NCBI GenBank assembly: GCA_029339195.1
Contig: JAPTJF010000030.1
Span: 184,927 to 248,926 of the forward strand
DNA length: 64,000 nucleotides
Source: Micractinium sp. NFX-FRZ
Taxonomy: Eukaryota > Chlorophyta > Trebouxiophyceae > Chlorellales > Chlorellaceae
Reading direction: 5' to 3'
Positions within the stretch are counted from its first letter, which is position 1. Each line of letters begins with the position of its first letter. Below are positions 52,001-64,000 of the stretch, one piece after another. A program made the translations under genes and the position numbers. The notes beneath the pieces were generated by a model, which saw only the letters and a list, made by a program, of their open reading frames with translations, made no database searches and had not been told where the DNA came from.

Positions 52001-55000
52001 TTTGCTCTCATGCCAAGGCCAGGCCCTCCCCAGCTGGCGGTCCCACGCTGGTAAACAAAGAAAGACCGATTCAGCACAGACTGATTTGTAACTGGTGTGT
52101 TAATGGTACTGGTAATGGCCATTACTTGTATCCCCGGTGGGCTCACCTGGCCGGATGTAGCCTTCCAGCATGGCGGGCGACGCATCCAGCAGCCTCTCCA
52201 GCTCCCCCCTAACCAGGGGCAGCAGCTGGTCGGGTGTGCAGTTGAAGACCTGGGGCAGGCGGGGGAGCCCAGCAGGCACTGGGCAGACGTGAGCACGTGC
52301 GCAACCACCGGCCAAGGGACGAGGGGGGGCAGCAGCCAGCGATTGAGCAAGCACCAGATAAAGGGTGACGAGGGGCAGCAGCCAGCGGCTGCGGCTGAAA
52401 GGGAGCGCATTTGAGCCCCTTCCTGAGGTAGCAAGTGGGCATTCAGGGGCGGTCAACAGACGTCGAGAGGGCAGGCAGGGAGCAGCGTCGGCCGCCACAG
52501 GCCACCGTTGGGGCGGGGGTGCCCACCTACCAGCTCCGCAGAAGGGACTTCATCAAAATGTGTGCACAGGGCAAGCATCTGGGGTGGACGGCCCTCACAC
52601 AACCACCCATCCATACCGCTAATGAACAGCCACCATGTGCAGCCAGCCAGTGCTACACACCTTGAGAGACATGCGGACCAGGCGTTCGTCAGAAACGTAC
52701 GGCGCCTGCGCCACCTGTTGCGCCTGCTGCGGCAGCACCGCGACGCCTGCCGCGGCGCCTCCACTCTGCAGCGCCTGTGCAGGCCGGTTTAGGGGCAGGG
52801 CGAGAACGCGCGTGGCGGGCGCGTCATGAGTGAACTGTGCCAGCAGCAATGCCGTGTTTGGTTTGTGCACGGCACGCACGACGCCCCGGCAGCAGGGCAC
52901 GCCGTGCATGCTCCACTCTGAGCCTCCTAACTTCCTTTCCACCCCATGCTTCTCGATCTCCCACCCCCCCCAAGCACCCACCACTAACCTGCATGTCTGT
53001 AAATGCTGCGGGCCCGGCCATTGCCTGCAGCGCCCCGGGCAGCCGAGCCGATACCTCCCCGCCCACCGCTGCTGCGCCGGCGGCGGGCCGTGGAGGGGGC
53101 GACGCCGCAGGGCCGGGGTCCGGACTAAGGCTGGTGCTGTGCGCGTGCTGCAGCTGCTGCTGCAGCGACGGCGAGCGGTGCAGCGCCTGCGCCGCCGGCT
53201 GGCTGCCTGTCCTGGCCATGCTGACCACACTCGACCCGCCGGCGGCGGTGCCAGGCGCGGCGGCTGCGGCGGCGGCGGCTGCGGCGGCAGCGGCATCCAT
53301 GCTAGGCATCCGAGGCACCGACAGGTGCTGCTGGTGCAGCGGCACAGCTCCCGATCCGGGGCGGGGCAGGCTGCCACTGCTGGGGGTTGACCCCAGGAAG
53401 GGGCTGGGTAGCTCTAAATAAAGGGGGCTGGCGCTGGCTGGGAGCTGCAGGTCGAGGATGCTGAGCTCAGCCGGGGAGGCCTGCTGTGCCTGCTGCGCCT
53501 GCTGGGGCGGCACGCTGAGGGGCAGCAGGCCTGGGGGCCGCTGCTGCTCCGCCTGCCCCGCCGCCGCCTGCCCCACCTGCTGCTGCTGCTGCTGCTGCTG
53601 GGGGGGCGCAGGCGCTGGCATGATGGGCGGCGGCGGCAGCGGCAGCGGCAGGGGCAGGGGCGGCGCCCCGCCGGCGCCGGGGCCGGGCGCGGGCAGGACG
53701 CCAGCTGGCAGCTGCGGGAATTCTGCCCAGCTCGGCAGCTGCGGGGCCATTGCCGCCTGCTGCTGCTGCAAGCTGCGCTGCAGGTCGGCTGCACTTGCGC
53801 TGGCAGCGGCAGCCGCAGCCAGCGCATTTGCGGGCTCTGCGGCCGGCGCGGGGGTCACCGCTGCCGATGCGCCACGTGCGCTGGCGCGCCCGCTGCCGCC
53901 GGGGGTGCCCTCTGCTGAGCTGGCGGTCGCCAGGCGGGAGCGCTGGCCGGCGGCGGCCGCGGCGGCCGCGGCGGCGCGCCGGGGCCGGGCCGCCTTGGGC
54001 TTTGGGGGTGGCGCATCCTCTACCTCCCCGGCTCCCTCGCTCTCCTGCAACCCCCGCAAGCACATGGGACATGGTTGAGTGAGTGAGGGTGACGGTGCCA
54101 CGAGAGCGGTTTGCACCACCTGAGAGCAATGCACACTTGCAATCAGCAGCAGCAGCAGCAGCAGCAGTGGCGCTGTTGCGACCGCCCACCCACCTCCATC
54201 TCGCTGTCAGCCTCCCGGCTCCCTTCACGCACATACTCCACCCGCCGCCGCTCGTTGTGACGCTTCAGCTTGCGCCGGCAGCTCTTCTTCGACCCCTCAA
54301 ACTCTCCTGCAGACAGTGAAAGCAAAAGGGGAGTGCAGGGCGGCAGGCGCGAGCAGTGAGTGCGAGCGGAAAAAACAGCAGCAGCAACGGCGGCAGGTGT
54401 GACAGGAGCAGAAGCGGCGGCGGCGGCGGCAGGTGCCTCCCGACCCCTCGCCCCATCGTCTTGCAACGCACACACACACACACGCCTGTGTCCGGCTCCC
54501 CTGCTGGCCAAAGCCCTGCTCCCTGCTCTCCCGCCCTCCCACCCCACCCAAGCGTCCCCTCCCGCCCATCCCCCGCCTGCTCGTGTGCGGCCATGGCAGC
54601 GGCCAGCGGCGGCAGTGTTGGTAGCAGCCCAGTGGTAGCAGCAACGGCGGCGGCCAGCGCAGCAGCAGCAGCAGCAGCGCCCACCTATGTCCTGGAATCG
54701 GCCGCACTGCTGGCAGAAGCGCTGCTCCCTGCCCTCCAGCATCATTGAAGACATGCTGCAGTGGGCCTGGCAGATGCGGTAGCGGCGGTAGTAGCCTGCA
54801 GGCAGGCAGGCAGGGGGCAGGCACAACACGCAGCGGGGTTGCGTGGGTCGTTGGCGGGGGCCCGGCCTGGTCCAGGGGGAAGGGGACAGCCGACAGGTGG
54901 CGGCTTCCAAGCGCCCGGCTGGCGCCCCCCCCACACACCTCTCTCCCCACGTCCACCCGCGTGCCTGCCTGCCGGCCGGCCGGCCGGCCTGCGTCTTTCT

Positions 55001-55921
55001 GCTGACCACACCCACCCTGCACACACCACAGCAGTCACAGACACCCACCCCGCCCACCCCACCCCGCCCCACCCACCCACCCACCCACCTTTCTCATTTA
55101 CCAACTCGGCACCGCATCCCGGGACCTGCATCCGGCACACACAGAAGTTCAGTGGGCAGCACGGGCGGGGCGCAGGCCCTGGGGCAGGCAAGCGTCAAGC
55201 CAGCAGTACGCACCTCCTGGCCCCCCCCCCCCCCCCGCAGTTACCGCCACTGTTGCCGCTGCTGGACAGGTGCAGTACTGCTGGCTTGCCCCCCGCCAAG
55301 CGCACACACCTGGCACAGCACGCTGGTGCGGCGCTGCCTCCCAGGCTTCTTCTTGGGGGGGGGTGCCTCCAAAGGCGGCTCCTCAACGCCAGGTTCAACT
55401 TCGCCAGCCGCCGCTGCCGCCGCTGCAGCCGCTGCTGCTGCTGCGCCATGGCTCGCAGCTGCCACGGCCGCCGCCGCCGCCGCCGCTGCCTCTGCCATCG
55501 CCGATGGGAAGTGAGGTGCAACTGCGCCGGCTGGCGTGGCCCACGCTAGTTGGGCCATGGCCAGAGGCAGGGCTGGCTGCTGCTGCTGCAGGGCGGCACT
55601 GTCCGGGACTGGCGACGGCGTGCCCTGGGCAGCCGCTGCCGCTGCTGCCGCCTGCACTGCCGCTGCGCTGGCTGCTGCTGCGATGAGCTGGGCTGCCTCC
55701 TGGCCGGGATGGCCCAGGGCGGCTGCTGCTGAGGCAGAGCTGGTGTCAAGAGCAAAGCCAGATGGGGCAGGGGCAGAAGAAGCGGGGGCCGGAGCGGCCC
55801 CGCCGCCTCCCGCCCCGCTGGCCGCCGCGCCTGCCTGGGTGCCTGCATGTTGCGCCTGTTGCCCATGCTGTTGGGTGGCTGGTATATGGGAGGGATGGGC
55901 GGCGGGGGGGCCGCCTTCCAT
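49095..55921 (-). CDS. SBP-box transcription factor, SPL1/7/12-CRR1-like
   Basis: Exons 55921-55310, 55125-55089, 54795-54685, 54306-54194, 54044-52989, 52774-52661, 52249-52147, 51714-51569, 51308-50477, 50101-49979, 49717-49095; 1290 codons (1289 residues). The SBP DNA-binding domain spans about residues 203-275: zinc site 1 C203/C208/C225/H228, zinc site 2 C244/C247/C263, and the bipartite basic nuclear signal KKSCRRKLKRHNERRR. The C-terminal half carries the long-SPL signature (LLDASPAMLEGYIRPGCTHL, compare SPTEMESYIRPGC in plant SPL1/12), a feature shared with copper- or stress-related long SBP proteins. The N-terminus and middle are Ala/Gln/Pro-rich. Oddities: the usual fourth ligand of zinc site 2 (RFH) reads RFQ (Q251), and the intron after 49979 starts with GC (GCAG|GCAAGC). 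The family binds GTAC cores. A copper-regulator role is only inference; no Cys-rich C-terminus was seen. The start at 55921 may miss an upstream exon. Confidence 0.85.
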
Positions 55922-56969
55922 ACCTCCAAGTTGCCCCCCAACTAGAGGGGCAGGTAGCCAGCTGCTGTGCTGCTCGAAGCACCACTTGCACGCCCCCCCG
56001 CCTTTCAACCGACGCCTTTGGACATCAATTCAAATCCGTGCAGCTGCCAGAGGTGGTCGAACGGGGAGAACCACTTTACACGGTGCAGCCGATGGCTCGC
56101 CGCGGTGTCGCCCTCCTGCCTGGGCCACTCCTGCTCAAGGGCTGCTCAGAGATGAGCCGGAACTGCGCCCAATGAAGTCCACATTCAATGAAGCGGTCAA
56201 ACCTACACGGCAAACAGATGGGAACTAAGTACTGCAGCCTTTACCATGCTGTCGGGTGACGGTGCGCCGCCGCTGCTTCCTGCATGCCTGATGGCCAGCC
56301 GGTGGCGAGCTTTGGTGGTCCCAAACTACTAAAACCCAGAGGGATCACTTCAAAGTGCTGTCTTGCATCACCATCGCCCACTCTGTGATCCTCTGTTGAC
56401 ATCAACACAGCTCGGTGGGTGCTGCAACTCGCATTGCCTGCATGCACGCCCAGCTCGCCTCCTCTTTGCCGGGGTTGAAACCTGTAATAAAGCTCAGTAC
56501 TCACCCCCTAAACCTGATGAATCTGACGAGCTGAACAGAGTTGGCATGGCATGCGTATGCGTTGAGCTGGCAGCAGCCACGATCACCCAAAAAGCGGTGG
56601 CCCAGCAGTCTGGTGGCCGCCGCCTCCGGCATCACAGCTCTCCACAAACCGGGTGCACCACCGTGGCAACGAGCCCTAGTCAGTTGCTACTCATAGCTGA
56701 ATTAAGACCATAAAGATCTGGTGCGCTGCACGCTGGCGCAGTGCTGGCGGCTGGGTCAGACTGGGCCTCCGCTGGCGGTTCCATCAGGGCGGTGGCCACC
56801 TGGCAGAACTCTTGTCGCGCGACCTTGCAGCGTGCCGTATCTGTGCATTTCCCTTTGTTTACCTTCTGCGTCCAGTGTCTGCTTCTCCCGAGGCCGCGCT
56901 AGGGCTCTTTTGTAGCGCCGGGTTAGCCCAGCGCCCTTTCCCGTCAAGCAGCGGAGGGCGCGGATCAAA
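55922..56969. promoter_or_regulatory. Divergent promoter region between SBP factor and second synaptotagmin-like gene
   Basis: About 1 kb, less GC-rich than the genes. The SBP frame stays open to about 56008 without an ATG (residues ACKWCFEQHSSWLPAPL), so a coding upstream exon is possible. Two GTAC cores occur near 56228 and 56495, which is no more than chance predicts. Confidence 0.4.
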
Positions 56970-59900
56970 ATGGTGCTGGCATTCCTGGCAGGATTTGTGC
57001 TGACGAGCGCGGGCGGGCTAATCGTAAGTCTGGCCCAAGGCGCACATGCGCTTTTGCTCGCTCGCCGTCTCGCGGGGCCTGGGGCGCTGCAGCACTGCGA
57101 CCCACGGTGTCGTCGCACCCCCGATTGCCGCGACCCCAGCCGCCGTGCTGGGCAGCACCGCCGCCGCCGCTGTGCCGCCATACTTCCCCCTCCTCCGCTT
57201 CACGGGCCTGCGTCCTCCCCTGTCCGCCCACCGCCTGCAGGGCGGCATGTACTTTTTCGAGCACATCAACTTCATGGGTGCTGAGGGTGCCAGGGACTAC
57301 CTGAGGGTCATTGACTACTCGGCAGACGACGACGACTCCATCCCCATGCCCAACACCGTGGGCAAGCCTGTGAGGTGCGTGCGTGAGCGCTCCTTCGGGC
57401 ACAGCCTCCTGCCACTGTCCATCCATAGCGGCCGTGTTTTGGTTTGGCCAGCAGCAGACTTGGCTGTTTGCGGCGGTGAAGGCTCGCAGTGCCAAGGGAC
57501 TCTGTGGCAAAGCAAGGTGCGCTGCAGTGAGGCAGCGGGTTCATGGGCTGGCATGAGGAGCGGGCGGGCGGGTGGCGGGTGGCCCCCATGCCCCAGCCCT
57601 CGAGATGCGCTGCCGCAATGCAGGGCGGTCAGTCGGGCGGGCAGCGGCTTGGGGGCCGCCTTTGCACGTAGCTCCCAGTTTGCACCCTCTCTGCCCGCTC
57701 CCCTGCCTGCCTGCCTGCCCGCCCGCCTGCCCGCCTTCCGGCCCAACTCTCTCTCCTGCTGCCTCCCTGCTTTGAGGGCAGCATTGTGTAGACAAGGTAG
57801 CTCTGCTGCCAGTGCCTGCCTTGACCCTCCCGCCTTGCGTTTCCCCCTGCCGCCCATGCACCGCCCCTGCCCCCGCAGCTTCTTCAAGAAGCAGCTGCTG
57901 GTCAACACGAGCCCCTGGCTGGTGCAGCCCGACTATGACCGGGTGAGGCGGGGGAGGGGGCCCACTTCTTGCTTTGTTTGGTCCTGGCTATAGGGTGAGG
58001 CGGGGGAGGGGGCGGGGGGGGAGAGCCCGCCCGCTTGAGGTGCTGCACGCGCAGCTGCGCCTGCTGCCGCCCCTACCTGGCACCTACCCGTACCCTGAAG
58101 AGCATTGCGAAACAAACATCGGAGTGTGGGCTTGCAACCTGGCGGCGATTGGCCACCCGCCCTGCCCTGCTGACGGGGCAGCCTCTCTCACTGCCCTTCC
58201 CCCCTCCCCCCGCCCCCGCCCACCCCCACGCCGCAGCTCTTGTTCATCAACACCATCCTGACTTCCCTGTGGCCCCACCTGTCGCCCGCCATCCACAAGA
58301 TGGCCATGGAGCAGGCCAAGGCGCCGCTGGAGGATGTGTGCAAGAAGGTGGGGGCGAAGCTGGTACTGAATGCCTGCACTTTGTGTGGTCACGTCGAGTG
58401 TGCATGTGTGCCTGTCGGCCTGCCGGCCGGCCTGCATGCCTGACCTCCCTTACAGCAGATGCAGCAGCGGTGAAGCCCCCACCTCTTCTTGCGTTGATGC
58501 TTGTCAATTCCTGAACATGCCTCCCGGCAAGTCTAGCGCGGGTGCTGACGGCGGTCAGGGCCCGTGCAACGCACGTCGCTAGCCCGCCCACGTCTCTCTC
58601 TCTCTTTCCGCCTCCTCATTACTCTCCGTGCCCCCCTCTGTGCTCCCGCACCCGTCCTTCCACTCCCCTGCAGTCTAAGGGCGTGCTCAAGGCGATCCGC
58701 ATCGACCGACTGGACCTGGGCACCTGCCCGCCCCGCGTCGACTGCTTCAAGTCGTACCACACGGGGGAGGACGAGCTCATTGTGGAGGTGCGATGGCAGG
58801 CTGTGCTGTACGGTTCAATGATAGATCGATTTGGACTCTCTGAAATCTGTAGTTCTGAATCCGTAACAACTATTTTTAAACGTCCAGGTATGCCTCTTAG
58901 CGTTGCCCCTTGCTTGCCTGTAAACCCTCCGGGGGGTGCCTCATGACGCCGTCTGTCTTGGCTGCCTGCACCCCCTCCTCTGCCGGCCCACTTTGCATCA
59001 ATCATCCTCCTGCCTCATCTGGTGTGCAGACCCCAGCCTTCTGGGGCGGCGACATGTCCATCCGAGTGACCGCCGTGATCAAGGTTGGGTCCAAGACTCT
59101 CGACCTGCCTGTCGACGTGTCCAACATTCAGGTGAGTGCTGCCAGAATGCAATGCAACGCACTGTGTGCTGCTGTGTGCCTGCTGTGGTCGACGTGTCCA
59201 ACATTCAGGTGGGTGCTGCCGAGATGCAACACCCTGCACTTCTTTGCTGGGATGTGGTGCTGCGTGCCTGCTGTGGTCGGCCTGCTGGACAGCACCCAGG
59301 CGAGTCCGAGCCGCCGTGATGCCCATGGGTGCTACACCCATAGCATGGACATTAGTAATGTAGTAATGTGCGCCACAGTGCGCCCATCACTCTACGTGGG
59401 TGCTGCGCGGCAGGGGAGCACAGATGCACAGGGAGCTGCCAAACACAGCTGCCCACTCCCAGCAGCGCCGCGGCACACTCGACAGGTGGTGGACGTTCTG
59501 GCCATGCCTCCTCTTCTTGCAAACCCTAAACCCTGAACCTTAATGCCCAAATCTTAATCCCCCCGCAGTTGAAGGCGTTGACCCGCATCACGGTCAAGCC
59601 GCTGGTGGAAACCCTGCCCTGCCTGGGTGGCGTCACTGTCAGCCTCCTGGAGGTGAGGGTTGATGACCCCCTGTTGTTGCATGCTGTGAGGGGTTGATGT
59701 GGCCCTGGTTGTGAGGCTGTGCTGCTGGATTTGAGGGTCGACGGGCCCCTGTTGTGAGGCTGCGACGCTGGGAGGCTGTGCTGCCAAGCTGCGCCTCCCC
59801 AGGAGTGCCTGAGGGGCGCCAGTGTGAGCCCGTAGGAGCTGCGCTGACGTGGCAGGGTGGGGCGCGAGGTGATGCCGCCGCGGCAGAGCATGCGGGGCAT

Positions 59901-62900
59901 GCCGTCCAGGAGGGGAGCATGCTGTGGCTGAGGTTTTAAAGTTTACACCTCTCGTGTCTGCAGGTCCCCCATTTCAACATGGACTTGCGTATCGCTGACT
60001 CACCGGACATCATGGCCCTGCCCGCCATCCCCACCCTCGTCGGCACCGGTGCGCTGACGTGGCAGCGTTGTGCTGACGTGGCAGCGACGCCGAGCACATA
60101 TTTGCTGCGTACTATGTGGCATGCAAACTGGTACTCTCACGGCAGGCTTGCTGGCGTGGCAGCTGCTGGCTGTTGGCGCAGGCAGTGGCGGTGCCAGCAG
60201 CAGCGGTGGGCGGCACTGCGGTAGCGGCAGCACCAGCATCGGATGCGCGCCGCACGCACGCACAGCTTGCTGTCCTTGTTCGATTTCAACCTGTCATGCC
60301 CTTTCTGCAGGCGCGGTCAAGCTTGTGTGCGGCAATCTGCTGGTCTGCTGCCCCAAATGCACTGTGCCGTGCCCCTCATACTGTGCGCTACCCTTCCCCT
60401 CGTGTGCTTTCCTTTGCCCTTGCTTGCAGCCATCAAAATCGTGGCTGGAAAGATGCTAGTCTACCCCAACGAATTCGCCCTCCCCCTCATGCCCAACTTT
60501 GGCCTGCCCCCCGCCCCCGTGGGCATGCTGAACGTCAAGGTGGGTGCTGTGCGGGGGCGTGGTTTGAAGATGGGTACGTGGGCCGGTGCCGGGTGTGCCC
60601 AACAGTAGGCATGGGTGCCGAACTGCTGCTGCTCCGGGTGCGGCGGCGCTGGGCTCAGGGTTCAGGCTGCAGGGCGCAGGAGCCCTAGAGCTGGTGCGTA
60701 CCTGCGCACGTGTTGCGCTGAGGGCTGAACAGCAGCGTGCTCGATCGCCTTGCCTTGACAACACCGTCTGGTTTTGTTGGCGTCTTACTATTGAGAGCAG
60801 CCTCCTCAGCAACATGCACCGCACTTTCATGTGCGTCTCGTGAAGCATTCAAAGCTTTTGATTTTGATCCTGATGTCACGGCCGCGTGCTTGAGAGGGCA
60901 GCGCCCGTTCTGCGCCTCCAATGATACTTAGCACTTGGCTCGCCGTGACATGACCTCGCCGGGACGTGACCTGTGCCGCCCTGTGTGCGCCGTCATGCGC
61001 GTCCCACGATGTTTAGCTGGCCGCCCACCCTGTATGCGCAGGTCATCAGCGCCAAGGGGCTGCAGAGCAGCTTGCTGGACAAGATCGACCCCTTTGTGGA
61101 GCTGAAAGTGCGGGAGAAGGGCTCCGTCCAGGTCAGCGCCGTGCCACCTCAGCACTGCTGGGCGAGGGTTGGTAGGGGACCCGTTGTGGCACTGCAAGTG
61201 CGGGGCATGTCGGCAGTGCCGGGGGAGAAGGCCGCCGTGGTCAGACCTGTGCCACATCAGCAGCGCCACGTCAGCACGGCGCAGGCGACGCAGGACTGAC
61301 CGGGCTACGCAGGACGATGGATCATCGCCCTGCCACGGCCGTCAGATGCCTGCCTGCGTGCTCTGCACTGCCTGCCTGCCTGCCTTCCGTTACCCGAATA
61401 AGAGCAGCTTCAAGAAACGCGCGGAATGTGGCCTTCGTGTGAGAATCTGTGTTGCCTGCGCTGCAACTTGCCTGCCCTGCAGACCAGTGTCAAGGACAAC
61501 AACGAGAACCCGGTGTGGGAGGAGTCGTTTGACTTTGTGATCGACGACCCGGTGAGCTGACAGCTGGGTTTGACCGACCCGGTGAGCTGACAGCTGGGTT
61601 TGACCGGCGGCGGCAGCGGCAGCTGTGCTTGATGTAAGCTGGGCCTGCGGGCCTTTGGCTTGAGGGTGGGGCCTGTCTGTCGCCCCAGTAGCTGTGCTCG
61701 CCTGCTGTTCACTTGGCCTTCTCCCCTGCTCCCTCTTTCCTGCGTCTGTCCGCTTGCAGAAGAAGCAGGGCCTGCACCTGACAGTGAAAGATGACGACCT
61801 GGTCAGCGCCAGCGTGGAGGGGGAGGCCGTGATTCCCCTCGACAAAGCAGGTGGGTGCATTTGTGGGTGCGGTGCTGCTCACATGACTTTGTGGGTGCTT
61901 AGTGCCGAGTGCTGGGTGCTGGGTGCTGGCCAGTGCCAGCGGGGCACGATGCCGTGGTGCCTCTCAAAGGATTCGATCCTTGGGTGGTGAACGCTTGACA
62001 CTCGTGCTGAACCAGAGCACCCACAGGCCAGGGCTGCAACCGCCTGGTGGCCGCAGCCCCAACTTCTTCACACCCACTCCTGCCCCTATATTATTTAATC
62101 CTGCTCGTGTCCCCACCCACCTGATCCTGTGCAGAGTTCCTGGTAAACTCGCGCACCCCCGTCACTTTCACCCTGCCCCTGCACGCCCCGGGGGGCGCGG
62201 GCAAGAAGCCCAAATCCCGCTCCGCCCAGCCCGACAGCGCTTCAGGTGCGTGTGTGTTTTGTGTGCGTTCCGCGTTCTTCTGTGTATGTGTCATGGGGGG
62301 GACGTATTTGCTAGGAAAGGGTGGCAGGGCGCCCAAGGCCCGCTCCAACGTGCCCGCCACCGCCCCAGGCGTCTGTGTTTGTTGGACGTGTGGTGGGAAG
62401 CCCTCAGCAGCGCTGAGCCACCGCTGAGCCACCGCGCTCGGCCCTGTGACTGCTGCCACCCGCCCTTCCCCCTTCAAATAGTTTGCAACCTTCGAATTGC
62501 AGTAAGGGCAAAATGGACGAAGCATCAAAGCCTCAATGTGTGTTCCCCTTCCTGCTCGTGCAGGCTCGAGTGTCAAGCGCACCACGTCCGGCGGCGCCCC
62601 CCTGTCTCCCGGCAGCCAGGAGGTCAAGAAGAAGCGCAGCCTGCTCTCCAGGCTGAGGCAAGCCACACCCCGACCTTCCTTTCTAACTGTGTCGCCTACT
62701 GTCTATACTGTTTATTCTGTTTGTACCGCCTGCTGTACCGCCTACTCTGCTGTTTGCTGTACTGCTGTACTGCTGTCTGCTGCACTGCCCCGACTGCTGG
62801 CTGCCTGCGCCTCCCCTGCATTCCGTCCCCAAGCTCACCCGCGTGTCAACTTGAACCCCCGACCCCTCCAACCACCTCTGTGCTGCCCATCCCCGCAGGC

Positions 62901-63924
62901 ACAAGAAGGGAGGACCCCCCCGGTTGCTGCTGCCAATGCCGGCGAGCCGGTGCCAGGTGGCAGCCCTACCCTGTCAGCTGAGCACTGTCCATCCCTTTGG
63001 TCTCCCTTCCCCTTGCAGGCGCAAGAAGAAGACCCCCGGCGATGCCGCCGCCGAGGCGGTGGCGCACGCTGTGGGCGGCGAGCTCGTGCCAGGTGGCAGC
63101 CCGCATGGCTCTGAGGGCATTTCCCGCCACGACTCAATGGACGCCGGCAGCAGCCTGGGCCATCACGACGACGAGCACCATCTGAGTGACGTGGATGAGG
63201 AGGGGTCCGTGCCTAGCACCCCACGAATCCAGCTGCCCGCTGGTGAGCCGAGCCCAGCACTGTGGCAAGCTGGGCGTTGTGGGGGGTGCTTGTGGGGGTG
63301 GTGTGGGCAGGCACCGCGAGATTCTGAATGAACGACGGTGGAGGCTGCCTCTGCTCCGAGTGGCGGCATTCAGCTGCTCCCCCTGCCTGCCTGCCTGGAA
63401 GTTTTCTGCTCCCACCTGCTGCTGCCACACCAGCCCACTGCCCCCCCCCCCCTGCCCCCGCACGACCGCCTGCCTCCCCACTGCCACCGGTGCCCCTCGC
63501 ATCGCCCTGCTGTGCCCTCCTGCGCAGGCGCGCTGACGGGCGCTACCATCACCGTCCAGTGCACTTATTTCCCCTTCAAGTCAGCCCAGCCCGGTGAGTT
63601 TGGTTGCAGTTGAGATATATGGCTGAGCAAAAGCTGGGGCTGGCAACCGTGGGGCATGGGGTGGAGGGAGGGGGGACCTGCCTCCCCCTCAGATGCCTAG
63701 TCCAATCTAGTCCTCGCGTTGCAGCTCGCAACATCCATGCCATTATGGTAGCTGACTGGTGCACCATGCTGGCTTGATGTCCTGTTGGCTTCCCGGGCTT
63801 CCTCAACCCACGCTTTCAAGCTGTAATACATCCTCGGGGCTGTTTCTTCCTCTTCTTTGCACCCCCCGCCATCCCTGCCTCCCTTCGCAGATGTGATCAC
63901 CCCAACCCATCCTGCACCTCTGTG

Positions 63925-63927
<3 letters not shown>
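56970..63927 (+). CDS. Second synaptotagmin-like SMP/C2 protein (partial, 3' end beyond window)
   Basis: Exons 56970-57023, 57241-57374, 57879-57942, 58237-58347, 58674-58787, 59030-59131, 59569-59652, 59964-60048, 60430-60539, 61042-61131, 61483-61551, 61760-61850, 62135-62245, 62564-62657, 63019-63242, 63528-63593, 63891 onward. All join in frame. The short N-terminal hydrophobic segment (VLAFLAGFVLTSAGGLI) is a membrane anchor; the SMP domain runs about residues 60-300 (LLFINTILTSLWPHLSPAIH, DLGTCPPRVDCFKSY, MSIRVTAVIKVGSKTLDLPV, RITVKPLVETLPCLGGVTVS); a C2 domain begins at GMLNVKVISAKGLQSSLLDK (KIDPFVEL, ENPVWEESFDFVI, VKDDDLVSASVEG). A basic, Ser-rich linker (KKKRSLLSRLRRKKK) follows, then an acidic one (HHDDEHHLSDVDEEGS). 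This fits plant NTMC2/SYT-type lipid transfer at ER contact sites. The intron after 62657 has a GC donor (CTGAG|GCAAGC). Distinct in sequence from the gene at 4880. Confidence 0.85.
59130..59235 (+). repeat. Echo of the exon 6 donor junction
   Basis: GTCGACGTGTCCAACATTCA plus GGTGAGTGCTGCC (59111-59143) recurs as GTCGACGTGTCCAACATTCA plus GGTGGGTGCTGCC at about 59188-59220: about 30 of 33 bases identical, with a complete second donor site inside the intron. Confidence 0.9.
59521..59534. repeat. Short telomere-like motif in an intron
   Basis: AAACCCTAAACCCT, two plant-type telomere units, lies about 35 bp before the exon 7 acceptor of the second synaptotagmin-like gene. Confidence 0.5.
62898..62992 (+). 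repeat. Decayed copy of exon 15 start in the preceding intron
   Basis: GCAGGCACAAGAAGGGAGGA at about 62897 and GTGCCAGGTGGCAGCCCTAC at about 62950 mirror GCAGGCGCAAGAAGAAGACC (63015) and GTGCCAGGTGGCAGCCCGCA (63088) of exon 15. The copy could be used as an alternative exon: its acceptor and phase also fit the preceding exon. Confidence 0.7.

Positions 63928-64000
<73 letters not shown>
63928..64000 (+). repeat. Pure poly-C run at the window end
   Basis: 73 consecutive C bases with no interruption reach the window edge, in what should be a coding exon. Most likely a sequencing or assembly artefact or a masked gap edge. Confidence 0.95.

Noticed and set aside
55960..56008. Extending the SBP factor to 56008
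   Set aside because: The open frame upstream has no ATG, only a TTG, and ends at a stop; it could only be coding if an unseen exon splices in.

Overview
The window looks like nuclear DNA of a unicellular green alga, most likely a trebouxiophyte of the Chlorella/Micractinium type. The signs are very high GC, short exons (about 35-280 bp) cut by many 150-600 bp introns with CTGCAG-type acceptors and GTGAGT/GTGGGT donors, long Ala/Gln/Pro runs from CAG/GCC repeats, TGTAA (not AATAAA) motifs behind several genes, and plant-lineage families (CSC1/ERD4, SBP-box, plant-type enolase). No bacterial operon, tRNA, rRNA, CRISPR array or intact transposon was seen. The gene models below were spliced by hand: each listed exon joins in frame, but terminal exons and start codons are the weakest parts.

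Layout. 101-3507 (-): CSC1/OSCA-like osmo- or mechano-gated cation channel, running off the left edge. 4880-14344 (+): extended-synaptotagmin-like lipid-transfer tether (TM + SMP + two C2), divergent from the channel. 15822-24443 (+): an unusual membrane protein, about seven hydrophobic segments fused to a bicupin. 25494-28525 (-): DHRS1-like short-chain dehydrogenase; a decayed copy of its 3' end lies at 15.0-15.4 kb. 29231-31320 (+): single-pass membrane protein of unknown function. 32500-34958 (+): polyglutamine protein. 36584-43994 (-): enolase with an extra N-terminal module. 45409-47823 (-): unknown multi-pass membrane protein. 49095-55921 (-): large SBP-box transcription factor of the SPL1/7/12-CRR1 type. 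56970-right edge (+): a second SMP/C2 synaptotagmin-like protein. The window ends in a pure poly-C run.

The genes do not form one pathway. Several deal with membranes (a channel, two contact-site lipid-transfer proteins, three other membrane proteins), beside glycolysis (enolase), redox metabolism (SDR) and transcription (SBP factor).

The most striking signal is structural. In most of these genes an exon edge, complete with its splice site, is repeated once to several times as a decayed direct copy inside the neighbouring intron ('echo' junctions). The window also holds about four to five GC-AG introns among roughly 100, which is high.
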